Made by a program: the position numbers and the translations under genes
Source of the DNA: Phytoseiulus persimilis
Lineage: Eukaryota; Arthropoda; Arachnida; Mesostigmata; Phytoseiidae
Direction of reading: 5' to 3'
Assembly: GCA_037576195.1 (NCBI GenBank)
Contig: CM075101.1
Location: 43,400,001 to 43,464,000, forward strand
DNA length: 64,000 nt
In this document: in pieces, positions 12,407-24,676 of the stretch
Numbering within the stretch: the stretch's first letter is position 1
Layout: each line of letters begins with the position of its first letter
The notes under the pieces: model-generated
Told to the model about the DNA's origin: nothing
The model's database searches: none
What the model saw: the letters and a program-made list of their open reading frames with translations, nothing else

Positions 12407-12670
12407 CATAATCATCATCAAGTTATGATTTCGATTATTCCTGGTATACTCAAGTCCGCGGTGGAGGGATGACACACACACGAGGTTCGTGCGGGACCCA
12501 TGGACATGATTCCGGGATCGATCTGACCATACGTCTGGGGGACTGATTTTTGACTTTGAATATGAATCAAAATCATAACTTGACTATGATTATGATCAAC
12601 AATCATCATCAAGATTAGAATATTCGGATAACCATAGCTTGGTTATGATTACTATTCATAATCATCAGAG
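12407..12670. repeat. AT-rich palindromic element
   Basis: A patch rich in AATCAT/ATGATT words. The segment at 12410-12437 is partly the reverse complement of 12565-12590 (shared core AATCATAACTTGA), and the 13-mer AATCATCATCAAG occurs directly at about 12411 and 12601. A further TTATGATT...AATCATCAG pair closes the element at 12643-12668. It resembles a small MITE or a set of nested hairpins. No coding capacity is seen. Confidence 0.5.
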
Positions 12671-14640
12671 TTTTCTGTCCACTTCATAAATGCTCGGCAC
12701 CTCATACTTCCCATTGCATCCCCCTTCACGATGGGAAACCGTCTCTTGAGCTTCCTCTGACTGCCTGTTGATGAATGGGAGGTGGAACAATCCATGTGGG
12801 TCAGCCTATGAACTCTAGAGTCTAGACTGGTCAGCTTTTCATATTTCCCTCCTGTTCTCTCACTCTGTGCAGATGACTTCATGGTTCGAGAGGCCGAGGT
12901 TAGGTACCCGTAGTTGATTGGCCATGAGTTCATGTGTGGATCCAGCAACACTCGAGGGGTGATAACGCTCCCTTGAGTGCAGAACCTGACAGCGAGTTTT
13001 AAATATACATGGTATATGTCCCAGCTGAAATGGTTTTTTTTTTCGGTGTATCTCCTCAAGCCAAAGCTCGACTGAATCGCGACCGGTATAGAACGGAAGT
13101 TTGCAAGCGCCATAACGCTCGTGAACCTAGTTCCGAGAATCTGTCGAGGTACCGATTTGGTTGGACAAGTGATTCAATCCGAGCAAAATGCGGGAGATTC
13201 CACTGAGAGCAGTTGGGAAACGGAATTGTTAATGCGTTGCTGGGAGAAGGGTATGAGGTCTAATATTCGGTCGCATCCCCGTCGAAGGGCTCGAGTAGAA
13301 TCAATTTGCACACTTTTCGTCCCTTCCTCCGTGCTCTCAGGATGCTCATGGCAGCGGAGGAGCCGTCTTTAATAATCAATGGGATCGTTTGGCTCCATTG
13401 GGCCCCAGCCTTTGCCAATCGAGAGTTCGCTGTGCCGTCTAAGCTCGGATTCCGGGGGAAACGGTGCAGAGCATATTCCAAAGAAAACGAACCATGTGGG
13501 AACCTGTATCTGTGTCAGTAGAGCCTGTACACTGCTGAGCCCGAGAATTCGCAGTGCAGATGAGCTATCGCTAGCTGACTCCCCTTAAACTATCAGCTTC
13601 GAATCAACACCGGGCTGCGTGAGGAGTAGAAGAGGTGAGAATGTCGAACTCTACTCTCGCGTAATTTCTGATTATTCCGAGCAATTGGCAAGGGCACGGC
13701 TCTGCGACGATATCATCACGATGACGCTTCCGTTCATAATGGTCATTCACATCTGGAATTTTTCTCCAAGTCACTCGCACTGGAACTTCCGAAATGTCCT
13801 CGGTCAAACAAGGTCTGCTCTCTGTCTGCACTTCCACTCAGGCCCCCTTCACACTGACTTGGGCCGGCCTCATCGCCTTTCAGAAAAACGGACTTCCTGC
13901 GACACTCTCGGTGGTTCCTCAGTATCGGAACGGGAATTCTTGACTCACATTCGTCGGAATCTCACTCTTCCATGGGACGAGGACATCTGGACGATCCTCC
14001 CCAAGCCTTGATGGACACAGCAAAATAAATTCAGGACTCGAACGGAAAATGATTCCCATCAGAATCCGATGAATCGGTTCCGAGTTTCTCAGAAGCGTGA
14101 TAATTTTCTGAGGCTCGAAGCGATCGCATCCCATGTGTGTGGTAAGATTCGAATAGGAGATCACAAACGCACCCTCACTCGCCCACTCGCTTCCATCAAC
14201 TCCCTTCCCACATTTACGTTTGTTGCCCGAAGACGACTTGGACGAACAGGATCTCAAGTTAGGATCACGTAACACGTCCACTTAAGTCTGCAGGTTAGTC
14301 GTTGAGTGGATGAAACTTCTCATGCGCTGCCATGCGGCGGGATGAGACTGTTTGATTTGGACGAGATGAGCTCGAACAGCTGTACCGCTGTCGCGATCCC
14401 TATCTAGATCGCCGTCGAAACTGAATTGCGGAGCGGTTGTATTCGGAACGACGGCAAGGCCGAATAGCGGCCGCTAAGAGCAGCTTTTTTCGATGCATCT
14501 GTGTAAATTTTTAGTCTGAACGTGAATGACCCGAAGGTTCAGTAGACTCCCCGATGACTTGATTGTAATCACTGCGACTCACTCTTCTTCTTTCCCTCAG
14601 TTCTATACTCCTGACCTACTCGGGTCGAGGGCAGTCTGGC
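12671..14640. other. Upstream region of transporter copy 3, no gene supported
   Basis: Only chance-like open frames are present. Just before the ATG of copy 3, a pyrimidine-rich tract ending in CAG (about 14584-14600) looks like a splice acceptor. The copy 3 ATG exon may therefore be preceded by a non-coding exon with an intron in the 5' leader. Confidence 0.4.
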
Positions 14641-17600
14641 ATGCGTAAGGACTTCTTGGATGCTCCTCAGCTCAGCAGTGATAGTGTGAAGCATTGTCTC
14701 GAACTAAATGAGATGCCAGCCGCTCCCTCGACCAAAGCAGTACGGGAGAGCGATCAGGGAGGCATGATCTCCGCGAACAGAAGAAAACGACCCCGAACGT
14801 GTGAGTTGCTCGGGACATTCTTGGATCAATCGATTCGAGCTGAATTATGGTGAAACTTTTTTCGGGTGCACCGAGAATTTGCTCGAGATCACGTCAAGTG
14901 TGAGATAGCCCTAGCCGGGAACGGGCGTCCTGCATTCATTATCCAGACCACGCTGTATTGACGCTGACTGCCGCGGAGGATTTCAACACACCGAAGTCCC
15001 GCCATCTACTGCCGTTCAAGTTGAGCTCGAGCCCGCGGCGTAGTGACGCCCTACTCCGACATCGAGAGTAATTCTTTTAGAAATCCTGGTCTAAGCTGAT
15101 CTCTGACCTTCACCCCTTATTACGGTGATGAAAACTTTGGATAGATTACTTGTCATAAATTCCACGCTTTCAACAACGGTATCTCAACTGTAAGCATTTC
15201 ATTGTTTGCCCAAGGGCCGTTAACATAGTTTCTAGATTTGCAGAGCCAACGCTGGCGACAGCTTCCCTCCATATTGAATAGTTCGCTTCGTGTCCGCAAA
15301 TCTTCCCAAGGGCAGCACGGAGGGGCGCATGGAGGAGCACGTAGTGTTTTTGAGCAATCGGAAGTGATGGCGCATCAGTTTACCGGGAGAAACAGTCGGA
15401 CCTACAAATGAGATACTAGTCAACATCAAACTTTGCTCATCATAGTTCGTACTAGGGCAACTTCTCTTGTGCAAAGGTCCCAACAAACTTCCGGTGATAC
15501 GAGTTACGATCTTCTGATTCATAGATTACGACCTCGTGGACTCGGTCCTATCAATCGTCATAATAGTGAGGCCTCAGCCGCGAGTAAAAGGACACGAATG
15601 AAATGCCCCAGAGTGCTCAAGACACTCCACGACTTTTCCCTTCCAGCATGGATACAGTACCGTTACGTTCTGATTCTCCTCGGATTCTTCGGCATGGCGT
15701 CCGTCTACGGCATGAGAGTGAATATCAACGTTGCCATGGTGGTCATGGTCAACCAATCGGCTATCGAGGCCGATAGCCCATCCCTCAGTTGCCCGATAGT
15801 CGTGGAAGCGAATGGAACGAGCCCAACACACAAAAAAGAAGTAGGTTGTTTGAGAATTCCGAATCGAGCGCGAATTCCTTCATCGCCCATTATCGCAACA
15901 TGATCCAATCGACCGGAAAATCGGTTCTCAGCATTTCTGGTTCTCCTCGCTTCAGGATGGCCCTTTCAACTGGGATCGTTACAGCCAGGGACTCATCTTG
16001 GGCGCGTTCTACTACGGGTATATCATCACACCGATTCCTGGAGGACGGATGGCGGAGAGATATGGAGCTAAATGGTTCTTCGGAGTCGGAGCACTCCTGA
16101 CAGGACTTCTCAGTCTACTTATTCCATATGCAGCGTTTAATTGGGGTGCTCCAGGCGTTGTCGCGCTCCGGGTACTGCAAGGACTCGGAGAAGGGGTGAC
16201 TTATCCATCGATGGAAGCCCAGATCGCACATTGGCTCCCAGTTGGACAACGAACGACTGGGATAGCGCTTATTCACACCGGCAGCTTCTTCGGCGTCGTG
16301 GTTGGCATGGCTTTATCGGGATTTCTAGCCGATTCGAACCTAATGGGAGGATGGCCCTCAATCTTCTACTTCTTTGGAATATGGACAGTCGTGTGGTTCG
16401 TTTTCTGGGCGATTTTCATCTCAAATCGGCCCGAAGACCATCCTTGGGCGTCCCAAGAAGAAGTTGACCTCATCATCAACGACCTCGGAAAGCAGAAGCC
16501 GACGCACGTGAGTTCCAGCTGATGTGGTCGCTAATTGGACCCCACATGCAACCCCCCCCCCCCCCATATTTCCGCGAACCTGTTAGCCCGAATATTTCGA
16601 AATCTCGCTCCAAGGCTTTTGCGAGCTGGCGGCACTCGCGAGTCGTGCTTTTCTTGCATGAACAACGAGCAGTAAGTTACCGAGACCGCAAAGAATGAGC
16701 GGAAGGGGAACGTTAACGAATTGTCGACAGGTTGTCGCTCAGCATCCGGATAATAGATTCAAGAAATAGGTGGTTAACAGCACTCGTGCTATCAATTAAC
16801 TCTCATCCCACGCAATACTCTTTATTCGAACTACTCCAGGCGAAATTCACTCCGTGGAAGAAGATAATCTCATCGAAGGCCGTGATTGCAGTCGGAGTTG
16901 CTCAATTCGGCGCCAACTGGCTGCAGAACACGCTTGTAACAGAGCTCCCAACCTATCTGGGAACCGTATTGCACTTCAATATAAAAGATGTGGGTCTTCA
17001 ACTGAGCCTCAAAAGCGCTCGAAGAACATAGACCTCGAGGTTAATGAAAGGATGAGCGGAGAATATCGTGAAGAGCTTTGCAGCTCAGAAAATTCGGTTT
17101 TAATTCCAGAATGGGGTCTATTCGGCGCTACCATACATCGGCGCCATTGTTTCGGGTGCGATCGCGGGCCCTTCCGCAGACTTTCTACGGCGGCGTGGTC
17201 ACTTGACCAGTACGAACGTGCGCAAGCTCTTCAACGGCACAGGTGACTTTTTCGAAGTTCATGCGACCGGTAGAGGGTCTCACTGGTGTCGAATCGTCTT
17301 GGATTCCGCCATTTCTGACACTTCACTCAGAGTTGCGAGATCCACGCGAAATGTGCTCGTTTCAGCGCTTTTTGGACCTTCGGTAGTGCTCATCGTCGTG
17401 ACCACGGTCGCAGGATGTGATGGAGCACTATCTTTAGCTCTGTTTGTGATGGCGGGGACTCTGAGAGGGTTCTCGGAAGCTGGATACATGTCGGCACCTG
17501 TTGATATGGCTCCGGACTATGCCGGAACGATACTGGGAATCACGGTCTGCTTCAGCCAGACAACAGGCTTCCTGGTACCTTGGATAACTGGTTTATTCAT

Positions 17601-17983
17601 TCAAAACGAAGTGAGTTTCCTCCAAGCCAAACATGCGTCGTTTATAATGTACTTCTAATCTGGATCAGGGAGAGCTTCGGTTCTTGGGTTCGGATATGCG
17701 GCTCTCGCTCACAACAGTATCTCGCTTGCCTCTTCCAATCTACTGCATGCGTCACAAGCCTCGCCGTCCCCCAGTGCTAAAGGTTCTCTTTTTTTTATTT
17801 CAGAACTCAATAACTAGCTGGTCTTACACGTTTTACATTACGGCGGGCATTGGACTGATATCAGGCTTGGTGTTCCAGTTCTTCTCCTCATCAGAAATCC
17901 AAGAATGGGGTATGGTTCCCAAGACCGAACAATCTGGAAACCTGGAACGCAACGAGGCCGATGAGCGGCATCATAGAATATGA
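14641..17983 (+). CDS. Sialin-like SLC17 transporter, copy 3 (7 exons)
   Basis: Predicted 537-residue, 12-helix SLC17-family anion transporter. Exons: 14641-14800, 15647-15840, 15956-16507, 16840-16989, 17110-17242, 17366-17610, 17804-17983; phases agree throughout. The cytosolic N-terminus (53 codons) is the longest of the three copies, is hydrophilic, and ends in a basic patch (NRRKRPRT) before helix 1. Motifs: RVNINVA (R77), GYIITPIPGG, RVLQGLGEG (R190, E197), TELPTYL and IQEWG. Glycosylation sites NQS and NGT lie in luminal loop 1. Exon 1 was chosen for its phase-1 GTGAGT donor, which gives the same Ser-Trp-Ile-Gln junction as copy 2. A run of 14 C bases lies in intron 3. Copy 2 is its nearest relative. 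The divergent N- and C-termini suggest that targeting or regulation differs between copies, but the substrate cannot be told from sequence. Confidence 0.94.
16552..16565 (+). repeat. Poly-C tract
   Basis: Fourteen consecutive C bases in intron 3 of transporter copy 3. Such runs are prone to length error or polymorphism; this one does not affect the coding frame. Confidence 0.95.
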
Positions 17984-18794
17984 CTACGTTAATCATCTTC
18001 TGACGTGTGCAAATTCAGGGAAGCAGCGAGGTGTTGATCGTTTCGTGTGCCAGAAGGATAGAACTTGAAGGAACTTCGAGCGAAAGTTCGCATCCGTTGC
18101 ACTTGGGACGACCAATACAGCAGAAAAAGCGTATTTTCGACACTTCATTTACGTTACCCTTAGTGAAGGCATAGCTTGTCACAGCGGGTGCCAGAACACT
18201 AGGCTGGTTTTCTCTCGGACTTCGCGCCTAGGCGGCGAGGAGGCTGGGTTCTGCATGGCAAAAAGAGAATGATTCGAGCGGAGCAGTACTGTTTACACTG
18301 CCGCAAATGTGGCTTGGAAACGTCTAGTGTCCAGCTATGTGATTTTCCAGAACATGCAGAAGTTGTCCGTTCCCGATCCATCTGATATCATAAAGATTTT
18401 TGGGAGAAAGAACGATCGGAGACTCGACAAGGCGTCGCGGTTCTTTCTTCTTCATCTGTATCCCGTGAAGTGACGGCTTTGATTTTCTTCCCCTTTTTTC
18501 AATCCAGATTGCGGCCGCGCAATCATGGCACCTGATTTAAATGCAAGTTCTCCGATGTAGAGCCCCGTATGTTCAGCCGGATCCGACGCGAAATCTCGTT
18601 GTTTGCCAAATCAAGCCGTGGTATCTGATTAAAACCTGTTATCACAATCTCAGTTTGAATTTAGCGAGCTCGCTTTTTCCATATGCACCAATGTTCCGCC
18701 ATTTCAACCACTTCATACATCATATTACCACCTGCCGTCCCCGAGCTCGATTCTACGGAACATTCGTCATCAGTTAGGTCTCATGCGCTCCATC

Positions 18795-21780
18795 TCAAGC
18801 CCCGAAAGACGGTGAAAGTAATCTCGCTGGACCCAACCATTTATATGGAAAGAGTTTGAAATCATATAATAATTGAAGATGGAACGAAGTAATGCGAGGC
18901 CGTTTGGAGGCCTCAGAGCATCCCAAATCTCGGTCCACATGCAGGTGAGTCGGATGTGCTCGAGAATTTCCGGGGACGCCGAACTCGGTGCCGATCTGGC
19001 CGAGGGCGGAGTATTTGATCTTGATCCAGATTTCATTGGAAAATACCAAATATCAGAGAGAAACAGTTAGTGTCCAGGAGGTTGACATTCATATGGAGTA
19101 TTTCAGGGTCTCTTCGGAGAGGTTCCGCGCCGTTTCCCATCGACTTATTCTTCAGAAATGCCTACGGATGGAAAGTGGTGCCCTATCAAGATTCTCGATC
19201 CACAGTGGCAACGACAGCTCTGAGAAACGTCATGCCGATTTGCTCTGCAGGAAAAGCGAGCTGCCAACCAAGGGAACCGCGGTGGAGAGTGCAAACTGGT
19301 TCTAGATATTGGAATCCGGGACATGGGATGGTCGAAACGCTGTACAGAGTTCATGACGGGCAGCCTGATAACCGGGTTGACTGGAATACCGAGATGCTCC
19401 TTTTTATTGGCGGAATGGAGTGATCTTTAATACAGAACATCAACCTCGTATTCGAAGTCAAGATCTCAATGCGGCTATTCCCTGAGCGGGCATCTACTCT
19501 GGGTGAACATCTGTGAACGTCGAAGTAGCGCATGATGATTCCTCAACTCCACTGCTTTGTACTCCAGAATCCCATGCGGGTCGTGCGGTCCGTATCCCCC
19601 ATCTTTGTGATGGAAGTCCTCGCGATGTCCGCGACTGACACCAACTTGGGTATACCTGTGATGAATACAACTCAGTATTCTCGAGCCGTCGAGCGACGCG
19701 GACCTCATTGTCTACGAAACACGCCTCGGGGAACCTACCTGTATCTGAGAGCTGCGTCACCGGACTGCCGTGTGTAACCGGGGATTCCGTAGTGCCGCTC
19801 TTGGGGTGTTCTGCTCATCTGATTCGCGGCTGCTGTGTAAGCCAAGGCCTGGAGACGGAGGAGCTCGGTTCATGTCAGTTGGCAGAGAAATCCGGTCGCT
19901 TTCTTTCGATTCTTCTCGATTCTCGATCACAGTGAGCTCGCCTCTGAGAACTCTGACCGTGGGTGGAGTTCCGAAATTCACGCATCACTCAGAGCCTTCA
20001 CATCTACCCATGTGTGCAGATACTGATTTCTATCGGCGGAATGTCAAGCTACTCGAGTGGAGAATCGGAAGTGCCACCTGTAATTTCTTACCTTTTTTGT
20101 TTTCCGGCTGAACCTCTCAGCCAGCCCTCAGAAGTGTCCCGGAATCACCTTTCGGTATTGCTTCAGAAACACTCCCTATCGCCTCGCAAATCCCATTGCG
20201 GGCGGTGGGCTTGGGTCTTAAGATGGTTCAGATTCAATTCTGATATAAATTGAATCCTCTTTTTACCTGATCGGACAATTGCTGCGAGTACCCAACGAGC
20301 GTATCGAGGTTGAGCTCATGATTCCATCTCCTCTGAGCTTTGAAGAAACGTTCTCCTTCGTACTGTTCAATGTCGGGCGTGAGAAGTTTGGGTTCTCGTA
20401 GTGGTATATGTGACTCAGTCTGTGGGAGGAAGACGAATGTTCAGACTCTTATCTGAGACAGAAAGGGTTTCACTCCACTTGCTTCGGGGTTTCCCCGAGA
20501 GGACTATCGGTTGAACCATCGCGGTCAACTAGAGCGAGCCCATCCTGAGCGTGCGATTATCCCCCCGTTTCAGGGTTGTCCACGAACGGTCCGCTTCCAG
20601 CGGGCTGTGGAGTTTTGTCAAGGAGCATACAGTAGCTTTGTCCGGAGGAGAACAGTGTCGATCGGAAAGAGTAAGTATGTGTTTCTTGTGTTCTGATGTG
20701 GCCGTAGTGCCTCTCGCATTATTATGGTGACAACGACATGACACCGAAGGAATGGCGTGCTTCCGGGCCAATGCTGCGCCACAGGACGGGAGAGCTCAGC
20801 GAGACAACAGTCTCAATCCTGTGGAAAGTTGACAACGTTGGAGCTCCTCCGAGTGACTCGTACTCCGCTCCGGGGTTGCAAGCTGTAGCTATGCGTGTCT
20901 ACATGACGCTACGGACGCTCTCGTTCGCCAATCTGTATCAAGTCAATACATCACATGAACAAAGATGCTCTGACTACTCGACCTTCAGCGAGCTTTTTCA
21001 CTTACTGGGGAGAAACGAGCGGGCAGGTAGGGCACAGCTGGTTGGATAATTCCGTAGGCAGGCAAAAACTGCAGTTGATGAGGTTGATAGAACGTATTCA
21101 GCAAGAGATTTCCCGGATCTCTGAGGATGGCATCAGTCATCTCGAGCACGAGAATCTGCAAGACCGAATTCCTGAGCATATGAGGTGCGCTCCTCGATGT
21201 CGGACACCTGCGGGTATTCGCCCCGATCTGAAAATCTATCTTGTCTCACGACAGAAAGCAAAATTTCCCCTCGCTGGTCTCTGAGATATTTTTCACTTCC
21301 CGGAAACGATCGATTGACGGAATGCACCCAAATCCTCCGACTTCCTATGCGTCCTGATTGTACTGTGATCGGGAGAAAAAAGTACCCAAATGTCATGGGA
21401 AGGGAGGTTTCTGGAACGCTTCGTCGTTGAAAAGACGGCGTAACCGCCAAGGGTTTTCCTGGACTTGCCTCAATGTGTGAAAGACTGAGATTTAAGATTG
21501 ATGACCTGCGTGGAAGCTCTTCTGATGTGATGTATCGCTCCTCCATAGAAGACATCACTGGAAACTGTACAAGCCCGACAACAATGGGTCAATGAGAATT
21601 CTGGTGGAAACGAACGCGCACAATGCCTCGATGACGTTATGTGTTTGTTCCTTGACTCTCCCCTGGCACGGACGACAGAATTCACCCCCGCGCAGCTCCC
21701 CCATCCAGTTGGGACGGAATTCCATGAATTTTCCATCAGCCCGGGGCTCGAGTGAGGTCTCTTTCCGACTTTTTGCAAAA
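18795..21780 (-). pseudogene. Scattered broken protein-like segments (minus strand)
   Basis: Several minus-strand stretches read like real protein but change frame or hit stops between pieces: one near 21590-21740 with RGGEFCRPCQGRVKEQTH; one near 21140-21380 with SEKYLRDQRGEILLSVVRQD; one near 19500-19690 with HKDGGYGPHDPHGILEYKAV, followed in the same frame, across two stops, by an acidic stretch near 19430; and one near 18970-19050 with SNEIWIKIKYSALGQIGTEF. The CQGR segment has a weak counterpart near 28680-28720. No joined model or start was found. They may be exons of an unrecognised gene, but remnants seem more likely. The family is not identified. Confidence 0.3.
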
Positions 21781-22681
21781 TCGTGATGGCTGCTCAGCCG
21801 CGCCGCGCAGCCGGTTCCCGTTTCAGTCCGATCACTGATCCGGGACAGTCCAGAACATAAAATAGCGTGTTTCTCCTAATCAACGGATACTTCTCCCGTT
21901 GTTTTCTCAACCTTCGGAATGGGAAAAGTCGAGTATCGTGTCGTTCTCCCAATGGAGGCAACGAATCAGTGGGAGTTCCGAAGTTTTCTTCTCAGGAAAG
22001 GCACCAATCCAAAATCCACTTGAGTTTTGGAGGAGGACGCCATTCGTGGGTCGCGCTCATCCAGATTTTCTTCCAAGGAATCTTGACCACAGTTATCAGA
22101 ATTCTAGATTACAAGATCTCCGTTCGGAGTCGCCGTCGTTGGATCATAGCAGCCTCCAAAAACAAGGTTGGCCTCCCAGTCCCGGCTCGACCGAGTTCCT
22201 CCTCACTCTCCAGGAATGGCGTCCCTCGGGACCCTTGCTCGCTCGACATCTCTGGGACCGGAACTCAATGTACAACGGAAAACGATGAGCAACCATTGTG
22301 TTATCGCGAGCCCATTACGAGCTCTTAACGGGGTTTATGTTCTTGAAGAACACAGAAACATCCAAGAATGAGCTATGAGGACGCCTGTCGAGTCGAACGA
22401 CATCGATTGTCCACTGTTTCTCTGAAGCTAGCTTCCTTCCGCTAGCAAGGGCAGAATATGACGGGTCCACCTTCCAATGAAGCTGTTACCTGACCATTTC
22501 CGATGCATTGATTTTTCCCGCACTGGTCGGAAGCGAAAACGACGCCCTTTCAAAGACCTCAAGTATGATATCGGAGCAGGGTGCAGTTACTAGGAGTCGG
22601 AGAAAACCGGAAGCAGCTCAAGAGAGGACCTCGAGGATCCCCAATGAAAAACTTGGGGACGTCGAACTTACGTGAGTCATC
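21781..22681. other. No supported gene
   Basis: Two overlapping plus-strand frames of 129 and 153 codons occur at 21867-22328. Both are Ser/Arg/Pro-rich, lack a clear splice context and compete with each other, so I do not call a gene. Confidence 0.4.
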
Positions 22682-24676
22682 CTAGCCAAGCAAAGAGTGC
22701 TCGCATTTAGGCACCTTAAGCTCGTGAGATCGCTCAGAAATGGGCCCAAAGCCACATTTCAGAGTTTGCAACACTTCCTCAGCAGATGGTGGGGGGCTAA
22801 TCCGAAGTTGCTGAGTGCATGCATCGGACGGGAGGCTCTTCAATACAAAGATGATCCCTTTTGGATTGGGATATTGCGTCAAAGATTTCGTGACTTGAAA
22901 CATTCAATCAATTTTCCCGGCCCCATCTCGCTGTATCCGTAGATAAAAGAACCTTCTTCCCGAGAAAAGAGGAGAAGCTGCCTGGAGATCATACAAAGTT
23001 TTTTCACTCATGTTGGAACTTTCCTTCGAGATTTCGGGAAGTATCTCGAGGAGTGGCAGTATCTTTCCTTCGTCTTCGGCAATGGCTCGTCCCAATATGA
23101 TCGGGCGTGGAAACGTAGTGTCAATGTAGGATATCTTCGGAATAACGTCTTCAAGCACTTTCCCATACAGCCGCGGATTTTTTCGGCTATAACCGCAGTT
23201 TCCGGTCCTTATTCTGTGGTTTACCGCGATTGCGGCTATAGATTTGCGGTTATCGATGGGCCGCTAACGCGGTTATTTGGAAATGCGGCTTTTTGCGATG
23301 CCTGACAGGCATCTGCTAATCAGTACGTCTGATTGATGAGATCGGCTCTGTCGATTGCAACAGTTGGCTGACGAAGTTAACTTCCGCGATCCCGGGAAAG
23401 GTGTGAAATATTTTGAGAGTCCCTGTTCGATTCACATTCGTTTCACTCCGGCACCCATTCCTGGCTTTCGATGCAGGTCGTCATCAGAGCCTGGTTGAAT
23501 AGTCAGCGGCCACTGCATCGAGTTAATCTAATCCACGAATTATTGAGGCTCGAACTATTTCTCCCTCGCTGCGACAGGGTGATGAATGTCGGCTTTTCCG
23601 GACTGACATGAGGAGCAGCTTGATAATCAGCTATTATCTACTTGAAAATGTTCCTTCCAATCCTAGGCTACACCTCCGTGAAAGAAGGAGTCAGTGCTCG
23701 TCAGTTCAAGGAGCACTCACGGGGATCAGTTTCACCACGATGATGACGATCTCCTCGCATTGAATTTAGCGAGGCATGGGATGCTTCCAGTGCCGGGAGT
23801 TCGTCATTTATTCGAGGCAGAAAGCAAATAGCGTGAAAGGGTGAGGAGTCGGCAGCTGTTCAACTTGCTTGAGCGATGCCAGCAATACAGCGGGTGGTTT
23901 TCGAATCACTGTGGTGGCTGTTTTTCAACGGCTCATATGGGCTGCTATTGCCGATCGTTGAGATGGCTACGCTTGAGGTATTTATTGTACCGCAATACCG
24001 CGTTCTCTGACTGAGCTTTCGATTTTGGTCGGGTGTTCGGTCACAAAGTCGCTCAACAAATGGGCCATGGTTAGCAGTGGGGTAAGCTATTCTCGAAGTG
24101 ATTTTGCAAGCGGAACAAAGTATCATTCGTGGAATATGACCGAGCAACGAGGTATGAAAGGCTAGGCTTACCAGGATGAAAGCTGGTGACTTCATGTCCA
24201 ACCCCTTATGCTTCCCCGTACTCGTTTCCGTCTCCTTGATTTCAGTATCCGATGGAAAGCGTAGATTCTCTTCGACCACAAAAACTCATCTAAACTGCAA
24301 AATTAATGCGCCATTAGTCGCCCTACAATCGGAGACCTGAGAAGCTTCGAGTTCTCACACTCTCACGTTCCCTAGATTATGTTGAGCGATATCCATTCAC
24401 TACCACTGTCATTCTCATAGCATTCACGTTGTTTATCATCCCAAAGTTGCGAGCAAGGATCTTTGAGTCAATATTCGCACGTTTTCGAAATTCCACTGGG
24501 ATCCGCTGCAGTCGAGAATCCAACGAATTTCTGGGAGTTTCACGTTGGCGGAACCGTCTCAGTCCATAAAATCGCGGAACGTAAGTTCGCAATTCTTCAG
24601 TGGAATCGTAGCCTTCGGTAGAGGGCGGTTCCATGACACGGTTCTCGTGACGGTATTGGTGCATTCCATAACTCAA
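22682..24676 (-). pseudogene. Decayed leucine-rich-like gene, locus C
   Basis: In the minus direction, a protein-like stretch at 24676-24377 contains SKILARNFGMINN. Further on, 23158-22682 is one frame interrupted by a stop at 22904. Its first part reads LEDVIPKISYIDTTFPRPII and then ILPLLEILPEI, with the spacing of aliphatic residues typical of leucine-rich repeats in F-box/LRR proteins. The second part contains SAEEVLQTLKCGFGP. Between them lie further short open pieces with stops. The two marker motifs recur in the same order at locus B (30.4-31.9 kb). Internal stops suggest a pseudogene. The LRR assignment rests on residue pattern only. Confidence 0.35.
23165..23296. repeat. Degenerate GCGGTTAT/GCGGCTAT array
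   Basis: At least six irregular copies of GCGG(T/C)TAT or its complement occur within about 130 bases, for example GCGGCTATAG, GCGGTTATCG, GCGGTTATTT and GCGGCTTTTT. The spacing is about 16-25 bases and some copies are inverted. It interrupts the decayed locus C. Confidence 0.6.

Noticed and set aside
21867-22328. 153-codon plus-strand open frame
   Set aside because: A second long frame overlaps it in another register and neither has recognisable domains or splice partners.
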